Below are positions 27,702 through 37,387 of a stretch of DNA of 50,266 nucleotides, piece after piece. Under the pieces are notes generated by a model. The model was not told the origin of the DNA, made no database searches, and was given only the letters and a program-made list of their open reading frames with translations. This DNA comes from Burkholderiales bacterium (GTDB lineage Bacteria > Pseudomonadota > Gammaproteobacteria > Burkholderiales > Burkholderiaceae_D): contig JACPWS010000016.1 in assembly GCA_016196925.1 (NCBI GenBank), positions 1 to 50,266 on the forward strand. The letters run 5' to 3'. Each line of letters starts with the position of its first letter. The first letter of the stretch is position 1. A program made the translations under genes and the position numbers.

Positions 27702-28165
27702 GGCGATTTTTTCCCTTCCAGCAAAGCGAGTACCTGCCGCCATTCTGCTACGCCGACCGGAGTGATCGATAAGCGGCTGCCTTTCTGCAAGACCAGCATG
27801 TCCGACAAGGCCGGGCAAGCGCGCAATTCCGCCAAGCTCAGCAAACGCGTCTTGCGCAATGCGCGCACATCGACCATCATCCAGCGCGGGCTTTCCGCGC
27901 TCGACTTGGGATCGAAATATTTGCTGGCGGGATCGAACTGGGTGTGATCGGGATAAGCGCTGCTGGCCACTTCCGCCAGGCCGGCGATGCCGGGCTGGTC
28001 GCAACTCGAGTGGTAGAACAGGACGCCGTCGCCGGGCTGCATGCGGTCGCGCATGAAATTGCGCGCCTGGTAGTTGCGCACGCCAAACCAGGGAATGCTG
28101 GAAGCCGCCAGCGCATCGTCGATGCTGACTTCATCCGGCTCGGATTTCATTAACCAGTACGCCAT
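27698..28165 (-). CDS. EVE domain protein
   Basis: 155 aa from ATG 28165, chosen over 28171 because GAGG lies 7 nt before it and family members start MAYWLMKSEPDE. The whole protein is one EVE domain (PUA-like): WFGVRNYQARNFMRDRMQPGD, FYHSSCDQPGIAGLAEV, SAYPDHTQFDP and a closing LLSLAELR. EVE/YTH-like pockets recognise modified bases in DNA or RNA; the target of housekeeping EVE proteins is not settled. It is coupled to ybiB by a 4-bp overlap. It lies downstream of 6S RNA, in the same direction as zapB-zapA. Confidence 0.93.
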   Translation of the reverse strand: MAYWLMKSEPDEVSIDDALAASSIPWFGVRNYQARNFMRDRMQPGDGVLFYHSSCDQPGIAGLAEVASSAYPDHTQFDPASKYFDPKSSAESPRWMMVDVRALRKTRLLSLAELRACPALSDMLVLQKGSRLSITPVGVAEWRQVLALLEGKKSP

Positions 28166-28220
28166 CGCCATGCCTCAAAAAAACAAGCACCAATTGTCGC
28201 ACATCAGGCAAATCCGGAAA

Positions 28221-28253
28221 TAAAAAAACGGCTGCCATAAAAAATGACAGCCG
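28221..28253 (-). terminator. Intrinsic terminator after 6S RNA
   Basis: On the minus strand, a stem CGGCTGTCA / TGGCAGCCG with loop TTTTTTA is followed by a U7 run (complement of 28222-28228). It ends the 6S RNA transcript before the EVE gene. Confidence 0.85.
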
Positions 28254-28260
28254 CTCTCGA

Positions 28261-28443
28261 ATAAGTCCCCACCGATGCCGCTATGCCGGCATCCTGAACC
28301 TAGGCGGTTCAAGTTGGCCACAGTCAGTTCAACTTCGGGTTCATCGGACTAGCGACGCTCACACCTATCGAACAATGTTCCACGGCCTATGCACATAAAT
28401 GGTTCAAGGAATATATGACATTGGCGAACACGGCAGGGAACTA
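28261..28443 (-). ncRNA. ssrS: 6S RNA
   Basis: About 183 nt on the minus strand, directly downstream of zapA, the usual proteobacterial 6S location. The ends pair: 5' AGTTCCC-TGCCG with 3' CGGCA-N-GGGGACT. Inside are TTCCTTGAACC, an AAGTTG...CAACTT helix and GAACC...GGTTC, giving the rod with central bubble that mimics an open promoter. 6S RNA binds sigma-70 holoenzyme in stationary phase. The exact 5' end is uncertain by several bases. A terminator hairpin follows at once. Confidence 0.85.
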
Positions 28444-28509
28444 AAGTGTACCTCTAAACCCGGCTTGCACGCTAATTATTTTGATTAAATTAAATAATAG
28501 AGGCGGGGA

Positions 28510-28836
28510 TCAGAATAGGTTTTCTTGCGGCGTCAGCGCGCTATCCATCGCTTCGTGCATGTCCTGCATTTTCTGCCTAACTTCCGCCAGAGACAAACCC
28601 GACAAAGGCCCCTCGGGCGACTTGGTGGACAACAATTCCGCGGTGACGCCGAGCGCGGCCAATACGGCTATCCTGTCGTTGCCCTTGACTTTGGCGGCGT
28701 CGCGTATCGCGCACATCTTGCCGTCGAGATAGGCCGCCGCCGCGCGCAAAGCCTGGTCTTCGCCCTCCTTGCAGCTCAGCTTATAAGCTTGCCCCATGAT
28801 GCCGACATCGACCTGTATCAAATTATTTTCTTTCAT
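28510..28836 (-). CDS. zapA: Cell division protein ZapA
   Basis: 108 aa. It is a Z-ring associated protein that cross-links FtsZ filaments. Family marks are IQVDVGIMGQAYKLSCKEGEDQALRAAA near the N-terminus, then YLDGKMCAIRDAAKVKGNDRIAVLAAL and a C-terminal coiled coil. It overlaps the upstream coiled-coil gene by 4 bp and is followed by 6S RNA. Confidence 0.95.
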   Translation of the reverse strand: MKENNLIQVDVGIMGQAYKLSCKEGEDQALRAAAAYLDGKMCAIRDAAKVKGNDRIAVLAALGVTAELLSTKSPEGPLSGLSLAEVRQKMQDMHEAMDSALTPQENLF

Positions 28837-29054
28837 GCGGCCTCCTCATCCACGGCTTCCTCGACCGGCAATTGCGCCAATACGGCGGCGACGCGCTCAT
28901 GCGCTTCCTGCATGCGTTGCTGCATATCGGCATGGTGCGCGCTCAGCGACGCCAGATCGAGACGCAAACCCGCGTTTTCGCTACGCAATGCATGCGTCAG
29001 CGCTACCAGTCGCGCGACTTTTTCAGCAAGTAATTCGAATTCGGAAATCATCAT
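28833..29054 (-). CDS. ZapB-like coiled-coil protein
   Basis: 73 aa, almost all heptad-repeat helix (FELLAEKVARLVALTHALRSENAGLRLDLA), ending in an acidic tail. Small size, coiled coil and 4-bp overlap with zapA point to the ZapB-like/TIGR02449 family found with zapA in beta- and gammaproteobacteria. The probable role is with ZapA at the division site. It is the first gene of the zapB-zapA-6S unit. Confidence 0.8.
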   Translation of the reverse strand: MMISEFELLAEKVARLVALTHALRSENAGLRLDLASLSAHHADMQQRMQEAHERVAAVLAQLPVEEAVDEEAA

Positions 29055-29127
29055 GTCGCTATTTAAAACACCTTGTTCAGTACCGGTTAGGCATCAATAC
29101 CAGCCGGTTATTATACGAGTAAATATC

Positions 29128-32100
29128 TTACAGCAGCTCAACTAAGCCGCCGTCGCTCAGTATCAGGGCGCCGCGGATTACTTTGTCAGAAAAAATCTCA
29201 CGCAAAGCCTCCGCGTAGCCTTGCAGCTGCGCCAGATAAGCTGAGCGCTGCGCCGGCAACAGCTGGCGTTTGTAATCGAGCACCCAGACTTCATCGTCGA
29301 ACACCACCACCCGGTCCAGCCGCAACAATTGCTGTTCATGCAGAATATCCATCTCGTTGCGGGCATAGACATACTGCGCAGGATGGAAAAATTTTTCCAA
29401 CGCAGCATTCGTCAGCACCGCCTCGGCCTGGGCGCGCACCGCTTGCGCTATCGTCGCAGAACAGGGTAGCCAGGCGGCGATGGTGGCCGCATCCGGAATG
29501 AGCAGCGGCCAGCCCGCCGCATTATTGCTGAGCCGCTCCAGCAGCGCGTGCAAGGCGATGCCCTCCAGTTGCTGCTCCGACGGTGTCGGCACTTCCTGCG
29601 CCGCCAGCGCCAGCAGCGGCGGATTGAAACTGGCGAGACTGAATGCTTCCGCCTCCCGCATAGTCTCGGCTTGCGGCATCGCGTCCGCACCCTTTTCTTC
29701 CGCCATCAGCAAACGCTGGTACCAGCTCGGATTGGCTGGCTGCCTGCCGCCGGCGACCCCGCTCACCATCAGCAATTGCTTGGCGCGCGTCACCGCCACA
29801 TACAGCAAGTTCCAGTTTTCCTGCGCCGCTTGCTGTTCCTCTTGCGCGAACAGCGCGTCGCGCGCGGCGCCGCGCTGGTCTTTTTTGCCGAACACGGAAA
29901 AATGCCGCTGCTCGCCCGCTTGCAAGGGCCACTGACACAGGATGCCGACCCGGTCTTTCATCGCCTCGCTATGGTTGGCGTCCAGCATCACCACGATCCT
30001 GGCCTCCAGCCCTTTGGCGCTGTGGATAGTCAGGATGCGCAGCGCGTCGGCGCCGCTATCGACCGCCGATTCATCGGGCGCGTCGCTGTCGCCGGCGCGC
30101 TGCAGGGCGGAGAGCGCGGCGATGAACTTCGGCAGGCTGGGATAACGGCCGGCATCCATATTCAGCGCCAGCTCGGTGAACGCATGGATATTGCCTATCG
30201 CCTGGGCGCGCTGGGCGCTGGACGCGCATTGCGCATAACGCTGCAGCACTTCGCCCTGATGCAGGATCTGGTCGAGCAAATCATGCACCGGCAAATCGTG
30301 CGCCGCCTGCATCCAGCGCTGCAACAGTTGCGCGGCGCGCTGCAGGCGCGGCTGACAGGCTTCGTCCGCGGCCGCCTGCAAACGCTTCCACCACGAGCTT
30401 TCGGTGCGCTGTGCCAGCATGATCAGATCCTCGTCGCTGGCGCCCATCAGCGGCGACTTCAAGACCTGCGCCAGGGCACGGTGGTCGCCGGGCGTCATCA
30501 GGAAATTCAGCAAGGCGATCAGGTCGAGCACCTCCAGCGCATCGAGCAACCCGCCGCGGCGGCTGGAAACGAAAGGGATGCCGGCTTCGCGCAAGGCTTT
30601 TTCATAGGCCGACAAATGCGTGCGGCGCTTGACCAGCAACATCACGTCGGACCAGCGGAAATCGGATTCACCATCAGCCTCGGACTGCGCGCGCGCCTGC
30701 CACAGGGCCTGCGCGACCTGCCGCCCTTCCAGATAACGTTGCCGGTTCTCCGCTTCTTCCAGCGGCGTCAGCAGCGGATTGCGCAAAGGGAAGCGGCCCG
30801 CCGCCGGCTGGCCTTGATCGGCGCCATCGTCCGCGCTCGCGATCAGCGGTAAGCGCCAGACCGCGCCGTCCAGTTCCGATGCGGTGCTCTGGGCGGCATA
30901 AATGCCATTGTCCTGCATGCTGAGGTTCAAGACGTCGACGATGGTCTGCGCATTTCTGCGCGTCTGGTTGGTGCGCAACAGATAAGCGCCGCGCTGCGCC
31001 AGCAAATCGCGGGCGGCGGAAAACACGCGCGGTTCGGCGCGCCGGAAACGGTATATCGATTGCTTGGGGTCGCCGACGATGAAGACGCTGGGCCGCGCCG
31101 CATCGTCGCCGTAGGCATCCAGCCAGGCTTGCACGATGCTCCATTGCAGCGGATTGGTGTCTTGAAACTCGTCGAGCAAAATATGTTTGTAGCGCGCATC
31201 GAGACGGCTATGCAGATAGGCGGCGAATTCTTCGTTGTTGAGCAAGCGATAAGCCTGCCATTCGAGATCGGCGAAATCGAACACGCGCTGCTCGGCTTTC
31301 AGCGCCTGATAGCAATCGAGGTAGGCGGCACCGACCGTGAACAAAGCCTGATTCATTTGCAGCACCAGCTTTTCCGCGCTGCGCCGCTGCAATAGCAGCA
31401 GCATCTCGGCCGCCGCCTGACACTCGTCTTCGAAGGCGCATAACTGGTCGCGGCCCAGATGTTTTTCCACCGAGGCGACCAGGGCCTTGACCTTGGTATT
31501 GTGCGAACGCGGCGCCCCGCTGCTGTTCAGCAAGCCGTCGCATAAGAGTTCGAAACTCGCCAGCGACGGCCCTGCGCTCAAGCCCTGCTCTATCTTGGCC
31601 GCATTCTTTTGATTCGGCAGCGAGCCCTGCCCCAGTATGCGCGCCAGCATGCTGAGCCGCGCATGCCAGGCCGCATCTTCCCATAGCGCCAGGCGCGGGT
31701 CGTGGCTGGCGTCCCGGCCGCATAAATCCTGCAGCCAGTCCAGCGGCGTGCCGTAGTCCCCGGACTCGTTGGATGCCCACCATTCGGCGCGCTTGTCCAG
31801 GAAGGCGTCGAGCATGGCGCGCGTATTGTAGTCGCCGGTTTCCTGGTACAGATACAGCAAGGCTTGCTTGATTTCCGCATGCTCGGGCGCCATCAGCATC
31901 TGCATCAGCTGACCGTAAGCTTCGCGCTGCAATTCGCCGCTGGCTTCGATCAGGCTATAGCCGTGCGGCACGGCGGAAGCGAGCGGCGCCAGTTGCAGCA
32001 AGCGGCCGAACCAGCTGTGGAAGGTGTCCATCGCCAGCGCCTGCGGGCTGGACAAGACTTTTTCATACAAGCCGCGCGCGGCAGGCAACAGTGCAGCGAT

Positions 32101-32436
32101 CTCCGCTGGCGGTACGCCGCGCTCCGCCAGCAAGCTGCGCACGCTAGCCTCGTCGGCCAGCGCCAGCTGATGCAGCAAATCCGTCAGGCGCTCGCGCATT
32201 TCCTGGGCGGCCTTGCGCGTGAAGGTGATCGCCAGCAATTCGGCCGGCTCGGCGCCGGCCAGCAGCAAGCGCAGCATGCGCGCCACCAGCAGCCAGGTCT
32301 TGCCGCTGCCGGCGCAGGCTTCCACCACCACGCTATGCTGCGGGGCGCAGGCGGCCGCGGTAAAGCTCTGGACGTCGGCCGCTGCGCCGTTGATTTCATA
32401 CGCCTGGGCCGGCATCGTTGTTATTGCGTCCGGCAT
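29128..32436 (-). CDS. UvrD-family helicase-nuclease, AddA-like
   Basis: 1102 aa from ATG 32436, overlapping the previous stop by one base (TAATG); the ORF upstream to 32574 lies inside the neighbour. Helicase motifs: Walker A ACAGSGKTWLL, TFTRKAAQEMRERL, LLDEFQDTNPLQW, VGDPKQSIYRFRRAEPRVF, TIHSAKGLEARIV and YVAVTRAKQLLMVSG. A C-terminal PD-(D/E)xK-like nuclease site is seen as EVWVLDYKRQL (about residue 1050). With the next protein it should form an AddAB-type double-strand-break resection enzyme loading RecA. Some beta-proteobacterial members diverge enough that they are annotated only as UvrD helicases. Confidence 0.88.
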   Translation of the reverse strand: MPDAITTMPAQAYEINGAAADVQSFTAAACAPQHSVVVEACAGSGKTWLLVARMLRLLLAGAEPAELLAITFTRKAAQEMRERLTDLLHQLALADEASVRSLLAERGVPPAEIAALLPAARGLYEKVLSSPQALAMDTFHSWFGRLLQLAPLASAVPHGYSLIEASGELQREAYGQLMQMLMAPEHAEIKQALLYLYQETGDYNTRAMLDAFLDKRAEWWASNESGDYGTPLDWLQDLCGRDASHDPRLALWEDAAWHARLSMLARILGQGSLPNQKNAAKIEQGLSAGPSLASFELLCDGLLNSSGAPRSHNTKVKALVASVEKHLGRDQLCAFEDECQAAAEMLLLLQRRSAEKLVLQMNQALFTVGAAYLDCYQALKAEQRVFDFADLEWQAYRLLNNEEFAAYLHSRLDARYKHILLDEFQDTNPLQWSIVQAWLDAYGDDAARPSVFIVGDPKQSIYRFRRAEPRVFSAARDLLAQRGAYLLRTNQTRRNAQTIVDVLNLSMQDNGIYAAQSTASELDGAVWRLPLIASADDGADQGQPAAGRFPLRNPLLTPLEEAENRQRYLEGRQVAQALWQARAQSEADGESDFRWSDVMLLVKRRTHLSAYEKALREAGIPFVSSRRGGLLDALEVLDLIALLNFLMTPGDHRALAQVLKSPLMGASDEDLIMLAQRTESSWWKRLQAAADEACQPRLQRAAQLLQRWMQAAHDLPVHDLLDQILHQGEVLQRYAQCASSAQRAQAIGNIHAFTELALNMDAGRYPSLPKFIAALSALQRAGDSDAPDESAVDSGADALRILTIHSAKGLEARIVVMLDANHSEAMKDRVGILCQWPLQAGEQRHFSVFGKKDQRGAARDALFAQEEQQAAQENWNLLYVAVTRAKQLLMVSGVAGGRQPANPSWYQRLLMAEEKGADAMPQAETMREAEAFSLASFNPPLLALAAQEVPTPSEQQLEGIALHALLERLSNNAAGWPLLIPDAATIAAWLPCSATIAQAVRAQAEAVLTNAALEKFFHPAQYVYARNEMDILHEQQLLRLDRVVVFDDEVWVLDYKRQLLPAQRSAYLAQLQGYAEALREIFSDKVIRGALILSDGGLVELL

Positions 32437-35156
32437 TACCAGGCTCCCTTGCGGCACAGGCCGCGCATATCGCAATATTGGCAAGCGCTTTCCACGCCGT
32501 GCGCAGGCAGGGCCGCGCCCTGCTGTATAGACTGCATATTGTCGAGGATGGCGAGTTGCAAAGCCTGGGTCCATGCTTCAAAATCGGCGGCGGCAACATC
32601 GCCGGTTTTTTCCTGCGCCATTTCCAGCGCGACGTAGCTGGCATGGCCGGCCGCAGGTTCCGCCAGCAAACCGTAAAACGGCAATTGATGGTCTTCGCCG
32701 TTTTGCAGGCGCTTGCGCAAATCGGTGGTGTTTTTGGTCTTGTAATCGAGGACGGCGCGCTCGCCTTCTGCATTGCAATCGATGCGGTCGATGCGGCCGC
32801 GCAAGTTGATTTGCCCGCCGTCCCAGCTCAACGATTTCTCGCACCAGGCTTCGCCGATTTCGAATTGCCAGCCGTCTTGTTCGCGTTGCCGCATCCAGGT
32901 CACATAGGCAGGTATCACTTTTTCCCAACGCGCGCGGTAGCCGAGCGCGCTCGGACTCTGGCGCAAGATCGTTTCAAAGAAATCCTGGGAAATCGTGCGC
33001 AGCAATTGTTCCGCCTGTTGCTGATCGGCGACCGCCGCTTGCTGCAGGCGGTCGTGGAATTTTTTCAAGATGGCGTGCAGCCAGTCGCCGTAATCGCGCT
33101 TTTCCGGCATGTCGGATAATTCGTCGATGGCGCTCAGGCGCAACATACGGCCGGCGAAAAACTGGTAAGGGCAAACCACCAGGCTGTGGTAAGCGCTGGC
33201 CGACAAATCCTGCGGCAGCAAGGCCGGCGCCGACGGCCGCGGTTGCTGCATGACGATGGCCTGCAATTGCTGCGCCGGCAGGTCTAGCCGGACCTCGGCC
33301 AGCCCCGCTTGCGCATTGCGCTCCAGGCTCAGCCCCAGTTGCGCCAGCCACGGACTGAGCGGGTTGTGTTCGCCGTTCAGGTGCCCTTGCCAAGACAGCA
33401 CGACTTCGGGATTCGCCAGCAGCAATTCGGTGAAATCGCGCAATTGCTGATTTTGCCTGGCCTCGCGCGTGACCAACCCGCATTCGCGCCGCACGGCGTT
33501 CGCGAAGAACAGCACTTCGCCCGGCTGCGAAGGCAGGTGCGCGGCATCGGCGCCGGCCAGCAACACCGCATCGTAACTGCGCAGACGGGCGCCGTTCAGG
33601 GGCAGCATCATCACGCGCTTATCGGGATGGCTGGTGATGAAGGGCGTATTTTCCAGCTGCAAATTGATCAGGGCGCGCCATTCGGCAAATGAAAAATCGC
33701 TCTCCATTTGCCGGCAATCGCTATGCAAGGCTTGCAAGGCCTGGACGATCTGCGCGCCGGCATGATCGGCTTGCAGTGCGTTGAACATGGACAGCTCGTG
33801 CAAAATTTGCAAACCGAGCGCACTCCATGCCGACAAACTGCGGCGGCCGCTGAACTTGTTCGCCTGACGCGCCAGCGTCGCCAGCCAGCGGTAAGCATGC
33901 TCCGCCTCCGCCTTATTGTTCAAGGCCGCCAGCACCGCGTCCCAGCCGCCCAGCACATTGGCACGCCTCAGTATCAGCTCTATGCGCATCACCAGATCGG
34001 CCTTGTTTTCAGACTCTGCACCGGCCGGCGCATATTCCAGATACGGCGACTTCAATAAATCGAGCAAGGCGACGGTGTCGGCGCGGCTGGCGACCACCTC
34101 GAACCAGGCGGCCAGGGCGGCCGCGGCGCGGGTGGTGGAAAGTTTCCAGCCGGTTTCGTCTGCCACCCGGACTTGCGCCCGTTCCAGCAAGGCGCGGATG
34201 CGGCGCGCCACCACGCGGTCTTGCGCAATCACGGCGACGCTTTGCTTGCCGGCCTGCAGCCAGTCGAGCACGGTCTGCGCCCCCTGCAGCGCCTCGTCTT
34301 CCAGCGAAGTGGCCCGGCACAGGCGGATATGCGTAGTATCGGCATCGCCCGCTGGTACTCCGCTCGCCGCTTCGCCCTCTTGCAAGCCGGGCCAGGCATC
34401 GCGATACGGTTGCGGTAAAGCTGGCGCGCGCCAATCCAGGCGCAGCGGCAATACCGGCTGTTGCTGGGCCCAGCGCGCGAGGAAGGCCGACTCCATCGCG
34501 TCCGGCACGGTCGGGCTGATCCAGATCAGGGGCTCGCGCGCCTGCCCGGCCAGCCGCAACAAATTCTGATAACGCTGCAGCAGCGGGTCATGCGCGTCGA
34601 GCTGGCTTTGCCAGACCGACCACACCAGCTGCGCTTCTTCCGACAGCAAGGCTTGCGCCGGTGCCGGCAGCTGCGCCAGTGCGGCTTGCCAGCCTTGCTG
34701 CATGGCGGCGCCGTCTTGCCCTGTCAGCGGCAGCATAGCCAGCGTCAATTCATCGGACAGACTCAGCAGCGTTTGCGCCAGCGGCAGCAAATCGGTATTG
34801 CGGCGGGCGCTGAATAATTTCTTCAGCCAGGCATGCTGGCGCAGTTCGGCATATAAGCCCATCAGGCGCTCGCTGGCCGAACTGGCGCGCGGCATGGCGG
34901 GATCGGGCGTCTGCATTTCCAGCAACGCGAACAGGGTATGGATGCGCGGCGGGATGAAGTTGCCTTTTAACTCTGCCGCCAGCGCTTTCAACAACAGTTG
35001 CGCGTGCACATAGGTCGGCACCACGACGCGCAAGGCAGAATAATCGCGGCCGGCGGCCGGCAATAAGCCGTGTTCCGTCGCCGCGCGCAGAAAAACCGCG
35101 GCAGCCTGTTGCCAAAATGCCGGGGAAGCGGGGATTAACTCGGGATTGAAGAGCAT
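32436..35156 (-). CDS. PD-(D/E)XK nuclease, AddB-like subunit
   Basis: 906 aa. The N-terminal two thirds are a decayed helicase-like scaffold (no good Walker A). The C-terminal nuclease domain has INLRGRIDRIDCNAEGERAVLDYKTKN, holding the D and ExK-type residues, at about 780-810. Cysteines in LVVCPYQFFAGRM (about 658) and CQYCDMRGLC (about 891-900) could bind the iron-sulfur cluster known in AddB. The gene comes first and AddA-like follows with a 1-bp overlap, so the subunits are made in coupled fashion. Confidence 0.85.
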   Translation of the reverse strand: MLFNPELIPASPAFWQQAAAVFLRAATEHGLLPAAGRDYSALRVVVPTYVHAQLLLKALAAELKGNFIPPRIHTLFALLEMQTPDPAMPRASSASERLMGLYAELRQHAWLKKLFSARRNTDLLPLAQTLLSLSDELTLAMLPLTGQDGAAMQQGWQAALAQLPAPAQALLSEEAQLVWSVWQSQLDAHDPLLQRYQNLLRLAGQAREPLIWISPTVPDAMESAFLARWAQQQPVLPLRLDWRAPALPQPYRDAWPGLQEGEAASGVPAGDADTTHIRLCRATSLEDEALQGAQTVLDWLQAGKQSVAVIAQDRVVARRIRALLERAQVRVADETGWKLSTTRAAAALAAWFEVVASRADTVALLDLLKSPYLEYAPAGAESENKADLVMRIELILRRANVLGGWDAVLAALNNKAEAEHAYRWLATLARQANKFSGRRSLSAWSALGLQILHELSMFNALQADHAGAQIVQALQALHSDCRQMESDFSFAEWRALINLQLENTPFITSHPDKRVMMLPLNGARLRSYDAVLLAGADAAHLPSQPGEVLFFANAVRRECGLVTREARQNQQLRDFTELLLANPEVVLSWQGHLNGEHNPLSPWLAQLGLSLERNAQAGLAEVRLDLPAQQLQAIVMQQPRPSAPALLPQDLSASAYHSLVVCPYQFFAGRMLRLSAIDELSDMPEKRDYGDWLHAILKKFHDRLQQAAVADQQQAEQLLRTISQDFFETILRQSPSALGYRARWEKVIPAYVTWMRQREQDGWQFEIGEAWCEKSLSWDGGQINLRGRIDRIDCNAEGERAVLDYKTKNTTDLRKRLQNGEDHQLPFYGLLAEPAAGHASYVALEMAQEKTGDVAAADFEAWTQALQLAILDNMQSIQQGAALPAHGVESACQYCDMRGLCRKGAW

Positions 35157-35430
35157 GGATGGCGTTTGATTTTTGCTTGGCGGGCAAGTATTCTATGCGA
35201 AGCCTGTCAAATTATTTGTCATCATCCCACTTTTTTTGAAAATAGGTTATTATTTGCCGCACAGCCAAGCACGCCTGAACTTCGTTGGCATGGCCCTGGT
35301 GCCGCACGAGACTAATCATTGAATTCGTGACCATCGCCTCCAGATTCATCACAGAAATGCGCGTGGCCAGCGTGGCCCGGCTTTCTGTAGCGCTGTTACC
35401 CCTTAATTTTTCCCTCTAGCCGAGGACTCC

Positions 35431-35757
35431 ATGAGCGAAAACATCAAATATGTAAGCGACGCTTCCTTCGAAGCCGACGTATTAAAATCCGACAAACCGG
35501 TACTGGTCGATTTCTGGGCCGAATGGTGCGGCCCCTGCAAAATGATCGCCCCTATCCTGGAAGAAGTCGCCAAGGATTACGAAGGCAAGATCGTGGTCGC
35601 CAAGATGGACGTCGATGCGAATCAGGCGGTGCCGGCAAAATTCGGCATCCGCGGCATCCCTACCCTGATCCTGTTCAAGAACGGCGCAGCTGCAGCACAA
35701 AAAGTCGGCGCACTGGCAAAAGGCCAGCTGACTTCTTTCATCGACAGCAATATTTAA
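35431..35757 (+). CDS. trxA: Thioredoxin
   Basis: 108 aa with the redox motif [10 protein letters not shown] (Cys at about 33 and 36), cis-Pro in [11 protein letters not shown], and full Trx fold. It reduces cytosolic disulfides. GAGGA precedes the ATG. It is followed by rho, a widely conserved arrangement, with a hairpin between. Confidence 0.97.
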   Translation: MSENIKYVSDASFEADVLKSDKPVLVDFWAEWCGPCKMIAPILEEVAKDYEGKIVVAKMDVDANQAVPAKFGIRGIPTLILFKNGAAAAQKVGALAKGQLTSFIDSNI

Positions 35758-35767
35758 GTTAAGATAG

Positions 35768-35795
35768 CGCAAGCGAAGCATAAGCCTCGCTTGCG
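35768..35795 (+). terminator. Hairpin after trxA
   Basis: CGCAAGCGA (35768-35776) and TCGCTTGCG (35787-35795) pair perfectly around 10 nt, 10 bp after the trxA stop. No U-run follows, so it may be a processing or 3'-protecting stem rather than a full terminator. Confidence 0.45.
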
Positions 35796-35857
35796 ACTAA
35801 CAATAATTACCAGTACCCATTTAATAATAATCATCTGGTCCAAGACCGGAACCACCC

Positions 35858-35933
35858 ATAATCATCATTTTGATTATTCTGTAGTTCCTCAACTCACTCC
35901 CCCACCCCATTCTCCCGTCCCGGGACACTCACC
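35858..35933 (+). promoter_or_regulatory. rho leader: AT-rich hairpin and C-rich rut-like tract
   Basis: ATAATCA (35858-35864) pairs with TGATTAT (35871-35877). Then 35887-35932 is strongly pyrimidine-rich and G-poor, with repeated YC dinucleotides (CTCACTCCCCCACCCC and CTCCCGTCCC). This is what Rho binds. Rho is known to attenuate its own synthesis in E. coli; the tract just before the ATG suggests the same here. Confidence 0.5.
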
Positions 35934-37196
35934 ATGCATCTATCTGAATTAAAGGCCCTGCACGTATCCGCTTTGCTGGAAATGGCCATAGGACTCGACA
36001 TCGACAACGCGGCGCGCCTGCGCAAGCAAGAACTGATGTTCGCGATCCTGAAAAAACGTGCGAAATCGGGCGAACAAATCTTCGGCGACGGCGCCCTGGA
36101 AGTCTTGCCGGACGGCTTCGGTTTCCTGCGTTCGCCCGACGCCAGCTATATGGCCTCGACCGACGATATCTATATCTCGCCTTCGCAAATCCGCCGCTTC
36201 AACCTGCACACCGGCGATTCGATAGAAGGTGAAGTGCGCACCCCGAAAGACGGCGAGCGTTATTTTGCATTGGTGAAGGTGGACAAGGTCAACGGCGAAT
36301 CGCCGGAAGCGTCCAAGCACCGCATCCTGTTTGAAAACCTGACACCGCTGCACCCGAACAAGGTCCTGAACCTCGAGCGCGACATGCGCGGCGAAGAAAA
36401 CACCACCGGCCGCATCATCGACATGATCGCGCCTATCGGCCGCGGCCAGCGCGGCTTGCTGGTAGCCTCGCCGAAATCCGGTAAATCGGTGATGTTGCAA
36501 CACATCGCCCACGCGATCACCACCAATCATCCCGACGTGACCCTGATCGTGTTGCTGATCGACGAGCGTCCGGAAGAAGTGACCGAGATGCAGCGTTCGG
36601 TGCGCGGCGAAGTGGTCGCTTCCACTTTCGACGAACCGGCCACGCGCCACGTGCAAGTGGCCGAGATGGTGCTGGAAAAAGCCAAGCGCCTGGTCGAAAT
36701 GAAGAAAGACGTGGTGATCCTGCTCGACTCGATCACCCGTCTGGCGCGCGCCTACAACACCGTGATCCCGGCTTCCGGCAAGGTCTTGACCGGCGGTGTC
36801 GACGCGAATGCGCTGCAACGTCCTAAGCGTTTCTTCGGCGCGGCGCGTAACGTGGAAGAAGGCGGCTCGCTGACCATCATCGCGACCGCCCTGATCGAAA
36901 CCGGCAGCCGCATGGATGACGTGATCTACGAAGAATTCAAGGGCACCGGCAACATGGAAGTGCACCTGGAGCGCCGCCTGGCCGAGAAGCGCGTCTATCC
37001 ATCGATCAACCTGAACAAATCCGGCACCCGGCGCGAAGAATTGCTGATCAAGCCAGATCAGCTGCAGAAGATCTGGATCTTGCGCAAGCTGCTGTATAGC
37101 ATGGACGAGATCGAGGCGATGGAGTTCATCCTCGACAAGATGAAAGCTACCAAGAACAATGCTGAGTTTTTCGAAATGATGCGAAGAGGCGGGTAG
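35934..37196 (+). CDS. rho: Transcription termination factor Rho
   Basis: 420 aa, standard length. The N-terminal helix bundle ([18 protein letters not shown]) is followed by a cold-shock-like RNA-binding domain ([30 protein letters not shown]), then the hexameric ATPase with Walker [12 protein letters not shown] and Walker [17 protein letters not shown], the Q loop and the R loop. Nothing is missing. There is no clear SD before the ATG, which lies in the C-rich leader. Confidence 0.97.
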   Translation: MHLSELKALHVSALLEMAIGLDIDNAARLRKQELMFAILKKRAKSGEQIFGDGALEVLPDGFGFLRSPDASYMASTDDIYISPSQIRRFNLHTGDSIEGEVRTPKDGERYFALVKVDKVNGESPEASKHRILFENLTPLHPNKVLNLERDMRGEENTTGRIIDMIAPIGRGQRGLLVASPKSGKSVMLQHIAHAITTNHPDVTLIVLLIDERPEEVTEMQRSVRGEVVASTFDEPATRHVQVAEMVLEKAKRLVEMKKDVVILLDSITRLARAYNTVIPASGKVLTGGVDANALQRPKRFFGAARNVEEGGSLTIIATALIETGSRMDDVIYEEFKGTGNMEVHLERRLAEKRVYPSINLNKSGTRREELLIKPDQLQKIWILRKLLYSMDEIEAMEFILDKMKATKNNAEFFEMMRRGG

Positions 37197-37204
37197 TAAT
37201 CAGA

Positions 37205-37325
37205 AAATGGCGCACAGTTGAAAAACTCTGCGCCATTTGTAACTATTCAGCCGGAGATGAAAATCCTTTGCCGCGCAGAGAACGCAGAGGAGCCAAAAAA
37301 GTTTTTCTCTGCGTCCTCTGCGCGG
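37205..37325. repeat. Two inverted repeats after rho
   Basis: AAATGGCGCA (37205-37214) and TGCGCCATTT (37229-37238) form the likely rho 3' hairpin. Further on, the left arm CCGCGCAGAGAACGCAGAG (37271-37289) and the right arm CTCTGCGTCCTCTGCGCGG (37307-37325) match with one mismatch around an AAAAAAGTTTTT-containing loop. This second element is of a kind scattered through many proteobacterial genomes and may serve as terminator for both neighbours. Confidence 0.75.
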
Positions 37326-37387
37326 TTAGCGTTTTTGTTCGATAGCCGGCGATGTATACAGAATGGGCGAACAGTTACCGCCATTTT

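Noticed and set aside
29548..30852. Plus-strand ORF of 434 codons inside the AddA-like gene
   Set aside because: Antisense shadow; the helicase motifs fix the minus strand as coding.
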